DNA of 33,073 bases from JADHLJ01 sp038118725 (lineage in GTDB: Bacteria > Pseudomonadota > Alphaproteobacteria > Thalassobaculales > Thalassobaculaceae): NCBI GenBank assembly GCA_038118725.1, contig JAYOIK010000062.1, positions 1 to 33,073 of the forward strand, read 5' to 3'. This document shows positions 8,077 to 16,408 of the stretch, piece after piece. A program made the translations under genes and the position numbers. The notes beneath the pieces were generated by a model, which made no database searches, was not told the DNA's origin, and was given only the letters and a program-made list of their open reading frames with translations. Position 1 is the stretch's first letter; each line of letters opens with the position of its first letter.

Positions 8077-8823
8077 TTAGTCCTCGGCCAGAAACGCGGC
8101 GAAGTCCTTGGCCACGCAAGCGGCGCTGGTTCTCGCGAAACGTTCGCCGTGCTCCGGGGTGGCGAGGAAACTATCGGCTTCTATGCGACCGTCGGGAAAC
8201 AGTCGGCGATAGTCCTCGGCATCGTAAAACGCCCTTGGCGCCGGTGGGGCGGGGTCCATTTCGGCATGCTTGATATGCTCGCGATAGGCGTATTGTGTCA
8301 CCGCCACCTCCGAGGCCGTGGCATGGCGTCCGTCGCGACCGGCATAGAGCTCCTTGCTCAAGTCCGCGACATCGGGAAAGCCGAACCAATTGGCCAGCTT
8401 GCAGCGGATGGGTGGGCGGCTCGAATGACGGTCGAAACTTGTCTCGGCGTAAATTTCGGAAAACGCCGCGCCAATGGTGGCGATATTGCCGCCATGACCG
8501 TTCAGGAAATAGAACCGCTCGAACCCGTTGCGCGCCAATGAGAGGACATAGTCCTTGATCACCGCGATCAGGGTGGTGGGTCGAAGCGCGATGGAGCCCG
8601 GAAAGGCAAGGTGATGCTGGGCCATGCCGACCGAAATGGTCGGGCCGATCAGCAGCTCCGAGCTTTCGGCGGCGAGATCGGCGATCACCTCGGGACAGAT
8701 CGCATCGGTACCGATAAGCCCGATCGGGCCATGTTGTTCCGTCGAGCCGATCGGGATGACGATGCCCTTGCTTGTCTCGAGATGCCGTTCCACCTCGGCC
8801 CAGGTCATGAATTGCAGTCGCAT
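8077..8823 (-). CDS. Creatininase-family amidohydrolase
   Basis: Starting at the ATG at 8823 (GGAG site a few bases upstream), the product is 248 residues, the usual creatininase-family size. An extension of 15 residues upstream is possible but less likely. Metal ligands are visible: E29 and H31 in IPIGSTEQHGP, D40 in GTDAICPE, H110 in LNGHGGN, and E172 in ATASEVAVT. Family members open or hydrolyse cyclic or linear amides (creatinine, formamidopyrimidine-type compounds, mycofactocin precursor peptide). The gene begins 25 bp after the amidase stop on the same strand, so the two form an operon transcribed away from the deacetylase-like gene. The substrate is not determined by motif alone. Confidence 0.9.
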   Translation of the reverse strand: MRLQFMTWAEVERHLETSKGIVIPIGSTEQHGPIGLIGTDAICPEVIADLAAESSELLIGPTISVGMAQHHLAFPGSIALRPTTLIAVIKDYVLSLARNGFERFYFLNGHGGNIATIGAAFSEIYAETSFDRHSSRPPIRCKLANWFGFPDVADLSKELYAGRDGRHATASEVAVTQYAYREHIKHAEMDPAPPAPRAFYDAEDYRRLFPDGRIEADSFLATPEHGERFARTSAACVAKDFAAFLAED

Positions 8824-8848
8824 CGCGTATCTCCGAGTCAAAAGGTGG

Positions 8849-10126
8849 TCAATCCAGGGCTTTCTCAAGCCAGGCCGCGGCCGCCAGGGCCCGCGCGTCC
8901 TCGCCCGCCGGCGCGATGATCTGCGCGCCGAGCGGCAGACCGTTGGGACCGCTCCCCGCCGGGATAGTCACGCAAGGCCAACCGAGGATCGTCCACACTC
9001 GGTTGAACAAGGGATCACCGGTGAAGCCCAGCCCCAGCGGCGCCTCGCCCGGGGCCGGGAGGGTCAGCAGCACGTCAACGCCCTCGAATAACGCCGCTTG
9101 TTCCTCGCGGGCCTTGTCGGCGCGGGCCTTGGCCGCCGCCAAGGCGTCATCGGCCATGGCGAGGCCAAGCGCAATATTGTCCCGATAAAAGCGGGTCAGT
9201 CGTTCCGGATGGCGCGCGTACTCCCATTCCAACGCGCGCCCGGAATCGCCGGTCATCACGACGGTCTGCAAATCCGCCAAGGCCTCGAAATCGGTGCTGG
9301 AGGGAACATCCCTGATGGCCGCTCCCGCCGCCTCGGCGCGACGCCAGACGGTCTCCAGCATATCCAGCGCCGCGGTTTCCGCTTCGATCCGGAACGGCAC
9401 CATCACGCCGATTCTGGGTGGTGTGGTATCGAAACCGTCAAGCGCCGCCGGCGCGCCGCCGCGCAACGCCGCGTCAAAGAAGGCCGCGTCCTCGACGCTT
9501 CTCGCGAAACACCCGACGGTGTCCAGATAGCTGGAGAGTTCCTTTACTCCCTCGCGCGAATGGGTCCCGAAGCTGGGCTTGAATCCGACGGCGCCGCAAT
9601 AGGCGGCGGGACGGATTACCGAGCCGGCGGTCTGGGTACCGAAGGCGAGGGGAAACTGAAAGTCGGCGACCCCCGCGGCCGAACCGCTGGAAGAGCCCCC
9701 CGGCGTGTGCGCGGCGTTGTGTGGGTTGCCGGTGGGCCCCGGATTTCGCCAGGCGAACTCGGTTGTAACCGTTTTGCCCATCACCACGCCGCCCCGTTGG
9801 CGGGTCTGGGTCACGACGGCGGCGTCGGCATTCGGTCGGTTGAGTCCATATATGGTCGAGCCATGCCGGGTCGGCATGTCGGCGGTGTCGATAATGTCCT
9901 TCACGGCGACCGGCAGGCCGGCCAGCGGTCCGGGATTGCCCGCCGCGTCGGCGGCCATGGCGCCGGCGATCGCCTGGTCCGGATCGAGATGCGCCCAGGC
10001 GCGTACCGTCTCGTCACGCTCGGCCACCCGTTCAAGACAAGCACGCATCAGCGCTTCCGCGGTCAGATCTCCGGATTCGATTCGCCGTGCCGCCTCTATC
10101 GCCGAAAGTTCGTTCAACTCGGCCAT
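8849..10126 (-). CDS. Amidase-signature family hydrolase
   Basis: The ATG at 10126 has an excellent AGGAGG ribosome site, giving 425 residues. The amidase-signature Ser-cisSer-Lys triad can be traced: Lys in LPVAVKDIIDT, the cis-Ser in the Gly/Ser-rich loop HTPGGSSSGSAAGVA, and the nucleophile Ser in GTQTAGSVIRPAAYCG. These enzymes hydrolyse linear amides in the cytoplasm. It is annotated as a general amidase because nothing supports GatA function: there is no GatB or GatC nearby. It is the first gene of a two-gene unit with the creatininase-like hydrolase and is divergent from the polysaccharide-deacetylase-fold gene 129 bp away. That grouping suggests sequential opening and hydrolysis of a cyclic amide or imide (inference). 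Confidence 0.92.
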   Translation of the reverse strand: MAELNELSAIEAARRIESGDLTAEALMRACLERVAERDETVRAWAHLDPDQAIAGAMAADAAGNPGPLAGLPVAVKDIIDTADMPTRHGSTIYGLNRPNADAAVVTQTRQRGGVVMGKTVTTEFAWRNPGPTGNPHNAAHTPGGSSSGSAAGVADFQFPLAFGTQTAGSVIRPAAYCGAVGFKPSFGTHSREGVKELSSYLDTVGCFARSVEDAAFFDAALRGGAPAALDGFDTTPPRIGVMVPFRIEAETAALDMLETVWRRAEAAGAAIRDVPSSTDFEALADLQTVVMTGDSGRALEWEYARHPERLTRFYRDNIALGLAMADDALAAAKARADKAREEQAALFEGVDVLLTLPAPGEAPLGLGFTGDPLFNRVWTILGWPCVTIPAGSGPNGLPLGAQIIAPAGEDARALAAAAWLEKALD

Positions 10127-10150
10127 CCCCGCCTCCTTTGGATCCGCCAA

Positions 10151-10174
10151 CCGGCCATTGCATCAATGGGCCGG
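10151..10174. promoter_or_regulatory. Candidate operator or hairpin in the divergent amidase/deacetylase region
   Basis: The arms CCGGCCATTG and CAATGGGCCGG flank the trinucleotide CAT and are reverse complements except for one extra base. The element sits about 25 bp upstream of the amidase start and 80 bp upstream of the deacetylase-like start, where a shared regulator would be expected to bind. No regulator gene is adjacent. Confidence 0.35.
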
Positions 10175-10255
10175 AGATTGCGGCATTGTTCTTGGCCATG
10201 CAACGACCGTATCGTGAAGGGCATACCGTAGCTTGCCCGCGAAGAGGAACCCGCC

Positions 10256-11098
10256 ATGGCCCGCCACATCGCCTGCCTCACCTATGACTTCGATGCCTTG
10301 TCCCTTTGGATCGCCCGTGGCATGACCACGCCGACGCCGCTATCCCGAGGGGAGTTCGGGATCACCGGCACGCAGCGGATCCTGGACCTGCTGGCCCGCT
10401 ACGACATCACGGCGACGTTCTTTATTCCCGGCCACACCCTCGAAAGCTTTCCGGATATCTGCAAGCGGGTTCACGACGAAGGCCACGAGATCGGCCATCA
10501 CGGCTGGACGCACCGTAAGCCATCGGACCTCACCCGTGACGAGGAGGAAGCCGAGCTGTTGCGCGCCAATGAGCAGATCGAGAAGCTTACCGGACGCAAG
10601 GCCCGAGGATATCGTTCACCGTCCTGGGATTTGAGCCCGCATACCTTGGATCTGTTGATCGCTAACGGTTTCACCTATGACAGCAGTTTGATGGGGCACG
10701 ATTATCTGCCGTATTACGCGCGCTCCGGCGACGAGGCGCCGCTGCTCGAGCCGGCCCGGTTCGGCAAGGTTACGAATCTGCTGGAGATGCCGATCAGCTG
10801 GAGCCTCGATGATTTTCCCTATTTCGAATATCTGATCGGCCCGGCGGGTATCCTTCCTGGATTACGGCCTGGCGCCGACGCGCTGGCGAATTGGACCGAC
10901 GACTATGACTACATGACAGAAATCCTGGATTGGGGGGTGATCACCTATACCTTCCATCCCTTCGTGTCGGGGCGCGGGCACCGAATGAAGGTCATGGATC
11001 GGCTGATCCGCCACTTGAAGAACGGTGGGGCGACTTTCATGACCATGGAGCAGGCCGCGGACGAGGCGGTCCGCGAGGGCGCGGGGCGCGATGCCTGA
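10256..11098 (+). CDS. Polysaccharide-deacetylase-fold hydrolase (HpPgdA / cyclic imide hydrolase-like)
   Basis: The 280-residue protein has the NodB-like fold of the Helicobacter PgdA type: YDFDALSLWI with D11 and D13, RGEFG, ATFFIPGHTLESFPD, EIGHHGWTHRKP with H82 and H86, RGYRSPSWDLSP, YDSSLMGHDYLPYY and a late TFHPFVSGR. There is no signal peptide, so it acts in the cytoplasm. That argues against a cell-wall role and for the small-molecule branch of this family, which includes allantoinase (PuuE) and cyclic imide hydrolases. It is divergent from the amidase/creatininase unit, supporting a role in cyclic amide breakdown. Its last 8 bp overlap the DNA glycosylase start. Confidence 0.88.
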   Translation: MARHIACLTYDFDALSLWIARGMTTPTPLSRGEFGITGTQRILDLLARYDITATFFIPGHTLESFPDICKRVHDEGHEIGHHGWTHRKPSDLTRDEEEAELLRANEQIEKLTGRKARGYRSPSWDLSPHTLDLLIANGFTYDSSLMGHDYLPYYARSGDEAPLLEPARFGKVTNLLEMPISWSLDDFPYFEYLIGPAGILPGLRPGADALANWTDDYDYMTEILDWGVITYTFHPFVSGRGHRMKVMDRLIRHLKNGGATFMTMEQAADEAVREGAGRDA

Positions 11099-11744
11099 CG
11101 GACCGGCCCGTCTCGATATCGATGCCGGACTGGCGCATCTGGCGTCGGTCGACCCGGACATGGACAAGGCGATCGAGCGGGTCGGCGCGCCGGAACAGCG
11201 TCGCCGGGCGCCCGGTTTCGCCGCGCTCGTCAACATCATCGTCTCGCAGCAGGTGTCGCTACAATCCGCCGCCGCGATTTGGAATCGTCTGTCCGCGCCC
11301 GGGCCGGTCACCGCCGCGACGGTCCTGGCCCTGGGCGAGGAAGGCCTCCGCGGTGTCGGGTTCAGCCGCCCGAAGATTCGTTACACCCTGGCCCTCGCCG
11401 ATGCGGTGGTGCGAGGTGATTTCAATCCCGCCGATCTGGCCGCGATGAGGGACGAGGAGGCGATGGCGGCGATAACGGCGCTGCTCGGTTTCGGGCGATG
11501 GAGCGGCGAGATCTACCTGATGTTCTGCCTCGGTCGGGCTGATATCTGGCCGGCCGGGGACATTGCCCTGCAGGAGGCCGCTCGAGTCATCAAGGGCCTG
11601 AACCAACGGCCGGATCCAAGCACGCTGGATGTTATCGCCGAGCCCTGGCGGCCCTGGCGTAGTGTCGCGGCGCATTTGTTGTGGCGATATTATCGCGACG
11701 TCGTCAAGGCCGGGGCGACGACCGGCGTCGACGGATTTCAGTGA
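11091..11744 (+). CDS. AlkA-like DNA-3-methyladenine glycosylase (HhH-GPD)
   Basis: The 217-residue product is a helix-hairpin-helix glycosylase. It shows FAALVNIIVSQQVSLQSAAAIWNRL, a first helical element GEEGLRGVGFSRPKIRYTLALA, and the hairpin LLGFGRWSGEIYLMFCLGRADIWPAGD, in which D157 is the expected catalytic Asp. Length and order match short AlkA-type enzymes lacking the N-terminal extension of Escherichia coli AlkA. It removes alkylated bases from DNA in base-excision repair. The ATG overlaps the end of the deacetylase-like gene by 8 bp, so translation is probably coupled even though the functions look unrelated. Its stop codon lies within a possible -35 element (GTGACA) for the next gene. 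Confidence 0.9.
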   Translation: MPDGPARLDIDAGLAHLASVDPDMDKAIERVGAPEQRRRAPGFAALVNIIVSQQVSLQSAAAIWNRLSAPGPVTAATVLALGEEGLRGVGFSRPKIRYTLALADAVVRGDFNPADLAAMRDEEAMAAITALLGFGRWSGEIYLMFCLGRADIWPAGDIALQEAARVIKGLNQRPDPSTLDVIAEPWRPWRSVAAHLLWRYYRDVVKAGATTGVDGFQ

Positions 11745-11770
11745 CAATCGCGTTAACGTCCTGATACTGT
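11741..11770 (+). promoter_or_regulatory. Possible promoter of the PAS-GGDEF-EAL gene
   Basis: GTGACA at 11741-11746 is followed after 16 bp by GATACT (or after 18 bp by TACTGT). This resembles a sigma-70 promoter and lies about 110 bp before the assigned start. It overlaps the stop codon of the glycosylase gene. No experimental support. Confidence 0.25.
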
Positions 11771-11880
11771 TCAAGGGTTCACGCGCATCGGAGTTTCCAA
11801 GACGTGAGGTCCGATACCAACGCCTCTCTTTTCGCGGGCCCGCCGATATGGGCGCGCTTACCCGTGGGGCGAGACTCGTC

Positions 11881-14367
11881 ATGAGCGCCGAGCCAAATCG
11901 CGCGTTCGTGCCCGCGGAACCGAGCATCGAGGGGGTTCTCGACTCCGCCGGCGAGGCGTTTTGTGTTTTCGATGCCGAGGAGCGGCTGCTCTACGCCAAT
12001 CAACGCTTTCGGGACATGCATGGATCGATCGCTGATCTGTTCCGGGTCGGCCAACCGCTGGACGTGATCCTCGATGCCGAGGGCCGCTGGCGTGAAGATG
12101 CCGGCCTGATCGACGACGGAACGGCGTGGCGGGCGGCGCGGCGGGCGGCTCATGACGAGGCGGGCGTTCCCGTCGAGGAGCCACAACCCGGAGGCGGCTG
12201 GGTCCAGCGCCGGATATCTCGTGCCGAGGACGGCTCCACCGTTGTTTTCCTGAGCGACGTCACGGCGCTGATGCAGGAGCGTGACGGCGCCGAACAGCGC
12301 AACGCCCTGTTACGCGGTACCCTGGAGAACATTCCCCAAGGTCTGGTCGCGGTTGATGCCGATCTGCGCATGATGACCTGGAACCGCTTGTATTTTGAAT
12401 TGCTGGACCTGCCGCACAGATTCGCGCAGGTCGGGACGCCGCTCAGGGATATCTTGGGATTTATCGCCGCGCGTGGTGATCTAGGTGAAGGTGAACCGGG
12501 TGCCGCGGTTGAACGCGCGCTCGAACAAGGCACCGCCAGCGGACCCGTGAAATTTGATCGTGAAACCAGTAGCGGCACGATTCTCGAGGTTCGCGTGCGC
12601 CCCCTGGTGGGTGGCGGTTTCGTCGCGACCTATAATGATGTTACCGAGTCCCGGCGCGCCGCCCGTCGGTTGAGTGAAAGCGAGGAGCGTTATGCCCTGG
12701 CCGCCGCCGGAGCCAATGACGGTCTGTGGGACTGGGACCTGACGAACAACACGGTCTTTTATTCGCATCGCTGGAAGGAAATGCTGGGCTACGGTGAATC
12801 GGAGATCGGTTCTTCACCGGAAGAGTGGTTCGGTAGGATCCACCCCGACGACGCCGAGCGGGTCAAGGGCATGCTGGACGCGCATATCGGGGGGGCGGTG
12901 TCGCATTTCGAGATTGAGCACCGCATGCGCCGGGCCGATGATGATCACCGTTGGATGCTGATTCGTGGCTTGGCGGTGCGTGGCGATGACGGCGTCGCCT
13001 ACCGGGTCGCGGGTTCGCAGACCGATATCACTGATCGCAAGCGCACCGAACAGCAGGCGGTTCATGATGCTCTGCACGATACCTTGACGGGGCTGGCGAA
13101 CCGCACCCTGTTCCTGGAACGCGTTCGTCAGGCCCTGGCCCGGCGGAAACGGCACTCTTCCACTCGTTTCGCGGTGATCTATCTGGATCTGGATCGCTTC
13201 AAACTGGTCAACGAGAGCCTCGGCCATGTGCATGGCGACGATATGATCATCGCCGCGTCCAGGCGTTTGGAGCAAAGCCTCAAATTCGGCGACACCGTGG
13301 CTCGGTTGGGTGGCGACGAATTCGCCATCCTCATGGAGGAGGTAGCGACACCGGGGGACGCGAAGAACATATCGGAATCCCTGCAACAGACCCTGTCCAG
13401 CCCCTTTAGCCTACGTGGTAAGGAGGTCTACGCCACCGCCTCGATGGGAATCGCGCATTCCGAGCGTGACTATGAACGTCCGGAAGACATTCTTCGGGAT
13501 TCGGAGCTCGCGATGTATCGGGCGAAGGAGTTGGGCAAGGCGCGCAGCGTGATCTTTGATCCGAGCTTGCGAAAGTCTCCGGTGACGCCGATTGATCTGG
13601 ACACCGATTTGCGCCGCGCGCTCGAACGCGACGAGATGAGCCTCCATTACCAGCCCATTGTCTCATTGACGAATGGTAGAATCAGCGGCTTCGAGGCCCT
13701 GCTGCGTTGGGAACACGCCGAGCTGGGCGCGATTTCACCAGCCGATTTCATTCCGCTGGCCGAGGAAACCGGGCTGATCGATTCGCTGGGTCAGTGGGTT
13801 TTGCGGCAGGCGTGTCGGCAGATGTTGGTCTGGAACGAAAGTCGACCGGTCAACAACCAGCTCGAGATCAGCGTCAATCTTTCAAGCCGCCAGTTCGCGC
13901 GCGCCGATCTCGTCACTGGAATACTGGACGGCATTCACGGCTCCGGTCTCGGCGCGGCGTCGCTGAAACTGGAAATCACCGAGAGCGTTCTGATGGAGAA
14001 CGCCCAGCGCTCGATCGCGATGCTCAACCAGTTAAAGGAACTCGATATCAAGGTCTGTGTCGATGATTTCGGGACGGGATATTCGTCTCTCAGCTATCTC
14101 CACACCTTTCCGATCGACACTCTCAAGATCGACAAGTCGTTCATCGGCGATATGAGCCGGAATTATCAGAACCTCGAGATCGTACGCACCATCACGATGT
14201 TGGCTCGCAATCTTCGCCTTGATGTTATCGCCGAGGGTGTCGAGACACCCGAGCAACATGCTCAACTTCGCGCCCTGGGGTGCCAGTTCGCCCAGGGATT
14301 CCATTTCTCCCGACCGCTCGACGTGGAGAAGGCGACCCGCCTGATCCAGGAAGACCGGCGCTGGTAG
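11881..14367 (+). CDS. Multi-PAS GGDEF-EAL protein (c-di-GMP turnover)
   Basis: From the ATG at 11881 the protein is 828 residues; an ATG at 11848 would add 11. The order is PAS_7-like (about 18-130), PAS_7-like (about 140-255), PAS_3/PAC (about 265-390), GGDEF (about 395-555) and EAL (about 570-820). The cyclase motif GGDEF at 477-481 is intact, but the inhibitory-site RxxD is replaced by KFGD. The EAL domain keeps EALLRW from residue 605, NLSSRQF, LEITESVLM, DDFGTGYSSLSYL, KIDKSFI and AEGVET, so phosphodiesterase activity is expected. There are no membrane segments or signal peptide, hence a cytoplasmic sensor. The unrecognised membrane protein gene follows after 18 bp. Confidence 0.93.
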   Translation: MSAEPNRAFVPAEPSIEGVLDSAGEAFCVFDAEERLLYANQRFRDMHGSIADLFRVGQPLDVILDAEGRWREDAGLIDDGTAWRAARRAAHDEAGVPVEEPQPGGGWVQRRISRAEDGSTVVFLSDVTALMQERDGAEQRNALLRGTLENIPQGLVAVDADLRMMTWNRLYFELLDLPHRFAQVGTPLRDILGFIAARGDLGEGEPGAAVERALEQGTASGPVKFDRETSSGTILEVRVRPLVGGGFVATYNDVTESRRAARRLSESEERYALAAAGANDGLWDWDLTNNTVFYSHRWKEMLGYGESEIGSSPEEWFGRIHPDDAERVKGMLDAHIGGAVSHFEIEHRMRRADDDHRWMLIRGLAVRGDDGVAYRVAGSQTDITDRKRTEQQAVHDALHDTLTGLANRTLFLERVRQALARRKRHSSTRFAVIYLDLDRFKLVNESLGHVHGDDMIIAASRRLEQSLKFGDTVARLGGDEFAILMEEVATPGDAKNISESLQQTLSSPFSLRGKEVYATASMGIAHSERDYERPEDILRDSELAMYRAKELGKARSVIFDPSLRKSPVTPIDLDTDLRRALERDEMSLHYQPIVSLTNGRISGFEALLRWEHAELGAISPADFIPLAEETGLIDSLGQWVLRQACRQMLVWNESRPVNNQLEISVNLSSRQFARADLVTGILDGIHGSGLGAASLKLEITESVLMENAQRSIAMLNQLKELDIKVCVDDFGTGYSSLSYLHTFPIDTLKIDKSFIGDMSRNYQNLEIVRTITMLARNLRLDVIAEGVETPEQHAQLRALGCQFAQGFHFSRPLDVEKATRLIQEDRRW

Positions 14368-14385
14368 CACCGACCAGGTACCCGC

Positions 14386-15624
14386 ATGGCCAAACGTTTC
14401 TCGTACTATTATCTACAAGTGAATACCGGACAGGCATGGGAAACCCTGGAACAGTCCGAGTCGGTCGCGGTTCTGACATCGGGTCTGGCTGATCAGCTCG
14501 CCTCGCCGACCGACGCGGAAATTCGTATCGTGGGCGCGAATTTCGACGAGACGTCGGAGCGATGGGCCTATGAGCAGCTGTTCTATATCGACCAGTCCAG
14601 CATCGATCTCGGCATTGCCGACGAGGTCGAGGATGAAGAGGCGAACACTTTCGCGGCGCCGGCATTCCATCCCGACCCCATCCCAGTGTCGACGGGGAGC
14701 GCCGACGACCGGATGTCGCGCGATGAATCGGAAATCGAGAGTCTCCAACCCGAGCCTGGGCCGGCGGTTTCGGCGCTGTTGCGGGAACGAGAGGAACTCA
14801 ACGACGCCGTCGCCGGTAGGGAGCAAGATCAGGACGACGAAGCGCCACCGTGGATGAACGCGCCGGAAGACTCCGCGGATGAAGACTCCGCGGAGAATGA
14901 TGGTGCGCCACCGTGGGGTGGTTTCGATGACGATAAGGATGATGGTGGGATCGATAACGAGCCCATGGATGAAAAGGTTCCGTGGCTGCGCGCGCAACAA
15001 CCGGAAGTGAGCGTCGATACCGATGAACCCGAGCCGTTTCGCTTCGATACCACGCCGCCGCCGCGACGTCAGTTCCCGATCGGCAAGATAATCGGTGCGA
15101 TATTCGCTACGCTGTTCTTGGCTGCCTGGGTTGTGGTCGGCGCCTTGGTTTATCTTCAGCACCCGTTGATTCTGGATGCGGCCGACAGGTTCGGCATCGG
15201 CTCCTACCTTCGTCTGGGATCACATGAGGATGGCGCCGAGATGTCCACGGGCGAAGGCAAGGACACGATGAGCACGGCGTCGGGAACGCTGGTTGAACCG
15301 CTCACCACCGGTCAGGTGGTTCGCTTCGTCGGCGTCGCCCCTGCCTTGCGGGGGCGCTGGTCGCCGGGAAAATGCGACACCACGTTTATTGAGTTTGACG
15401 AGGACGGGTATAACAGGAGCATTGACGGACAGGCCGCCGCCGAGAAGACGGAGATCAGCGAAACCCTGCAAGACGACTTTGTGTACTACCTCCGACGCTC
15501 GCCTGAGTTGGTCGAGCATTTCCGCAAGGTAACCGACAACGACATTCAACTCGCCGGCGCCACCACGGAGAGCGGCTATCTCGGAAGTTCCGGCAAGGTT
15601 GAGATCTATAGTCGCTGCCCTTGA
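14386..15624 (+). CDS. Unrecognised single-pass membrane protein with acidic PPW-containing linker
   Basis: I do not recognise this 412-residue protein. It has an N-terminal globular region of about 75 residues (MAKRFSYYYLQVNTGQAWETL...), a long acidic linker (about 76-228), one transmembrane helix at about 233-257 (IIGAIFATLFLAAWVVVGALVYL), and a C-terminal region of about 150 residues. With Arg-Arg before the helix, the C-terminus should be periplasmic. That region holds two cysteines, C330 and C411, which could form a disulfide. The linker contains three short motifs with Pro-Trp: DEAPPW at 152-157, DGAPPW at 172-177 and EKVPW at 196-200. It starts 18 bp after the PAS-GGDEF-EAL gene, so the two are probably co-transcribed. 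Confidence 0.82.
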   Translation: MAKRFSYYYLQVNTGQAWETLEQSESVAVLTSGLADQLASPTDAEIRIVGANFDETSERWAYEQLFYIDQSSIDLGIADEVEDEEANTFAAPAFHPDPIPVSTGSADDRMSRDESEIESLQPEPGPAVSALLREREELNDAVAGREQDQDDEAPPWMNAPEDSADEDSAENDGAPPWGGFDDDKDDGGIDNEPMDEKVPWLRAQQPEVSVDTDEPEPFRFDTTPPPRRQFPIGKIIGAIFATLFLAAWVVVGALVYLQHPLILDAADRFGIGSYLRLGSHEDGAEMSTGEGKDTMSTASGTLVEPLTTGQVVRFVGVAPALRGRWSPGKCDTTFIEFDEDGYNRSIDGQAAAEKTEISETLQDDFVYYLRRSPELVEHFRKVTDNDIQLAGATTESGYLGSSGKVEIYSRCP

Positions 15625-15636
15625 GGGGACCGACGG

Positions 15637-16320
15637 CTAGAACAAGGTCGGCTCGCGCTCGACATGGGGCTCCAGCAATTCCGGATCGTCGTTCCTGACA
15701 TTGCCGACCCTGGATGAAACCTCGAAGCTTTGGAGCTTTTCGTCATCCAGCGGTCGCAACAGCGCTCCCGCCGCCTCGATATCGGCGGTTAGCCAGGTCT
15801 GATGGTCCTCGGCCTGGAGGATGACCGGCATGCGATGATGGATATGCGCGATAGAGGTGGCGGCGACGGTTGTGGCAACGGTATAGGTCTCTACGATCCT
15901 TCCGCCGTCCTTCGGGTCGGCCCAGCTTTCCCAGAGACCGGCGAAGGCGAAGGTCCCGCCATCCGCCAGGCTGATACGGTAGGGCTGTTTGGTCTTGCCG
16001 CGGACTTGCCATTCATAAAAGCCATCCGCCGGGACCAGGCAGCGGCGCGCGCGGAAGGCTTCACGATAGGCGGGTTTCTCGGCGATGGTCTCGGAGCGGG
16101 CGTTGATCATCTTGGCCGCGCCAGAGGCATCCCTGGACCATTTCGGCAAAAGTCCCCAACGCAGCATGTCGAGCCGGCGCGCGCCGTCACGCTCGCGCAC
16201 GATGGGCGCCAATTGCGTTGGCGCGAGGTTGTAGCGGGGTTGCAGGTTCGGGCGGTCGTCGAACTGGAACAACCGCCGCATGGCCTCGGTCGAGGTGGTG
16301 ATGCTATAGCGTCCGCACAT
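15637..16320 (-). CDS. SRAP-family abasic-site processing protein (YedK/HMCES-like)
   Basis: The 227-residue product starts MCGRYSITTS, so Cys2 becomes the N-terminal nucleophile after Met removal. Other conserved residues are N73 in KMINARSET, E103 in ADGFYEW, and H161/H162 in IHHRMPVIL, all in the expected spacing. SRAP proteins form a covalent thiazolidine crosslink with abasic sites in single-stranded DNA and protect them during replication. The length matches the bacterial family. It converges with the membrane-protein gene (12 bp between stops) and is divergent from cysQ. Gene neighbourhood gives no further hint of an SOS operator that I can see. Confidence 0.95.
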   Translation of the reverse strand: MCGRYSITTSTEAMRRLFQFDDRPNLQPRYNLAPTQLAPIVRERDGARRLDMLRWGLLPKWSRDASGAAKMINARSETIAEKPAYREAFRARRCLVPADGFYEWQVRGKTKQPYRISLADGGTFAFAGLWESWADPKDGGRIVETYTVATTVAATSIAHIHHRMPVILQAEDHQTWLTADIEAAGALLRPLDDEKLQSFEVSSRVGNVRNDDPELLEPHVEREPTLF

Positions 16321-16408
16321 GTTTCGTCACATCCTTGATTGGCGTGCCGTCGCGAACCGACTAGCATGCGCGCCACTCAGCCAACCCCCAGTTTAACCGG
16401 GAGTCTCC

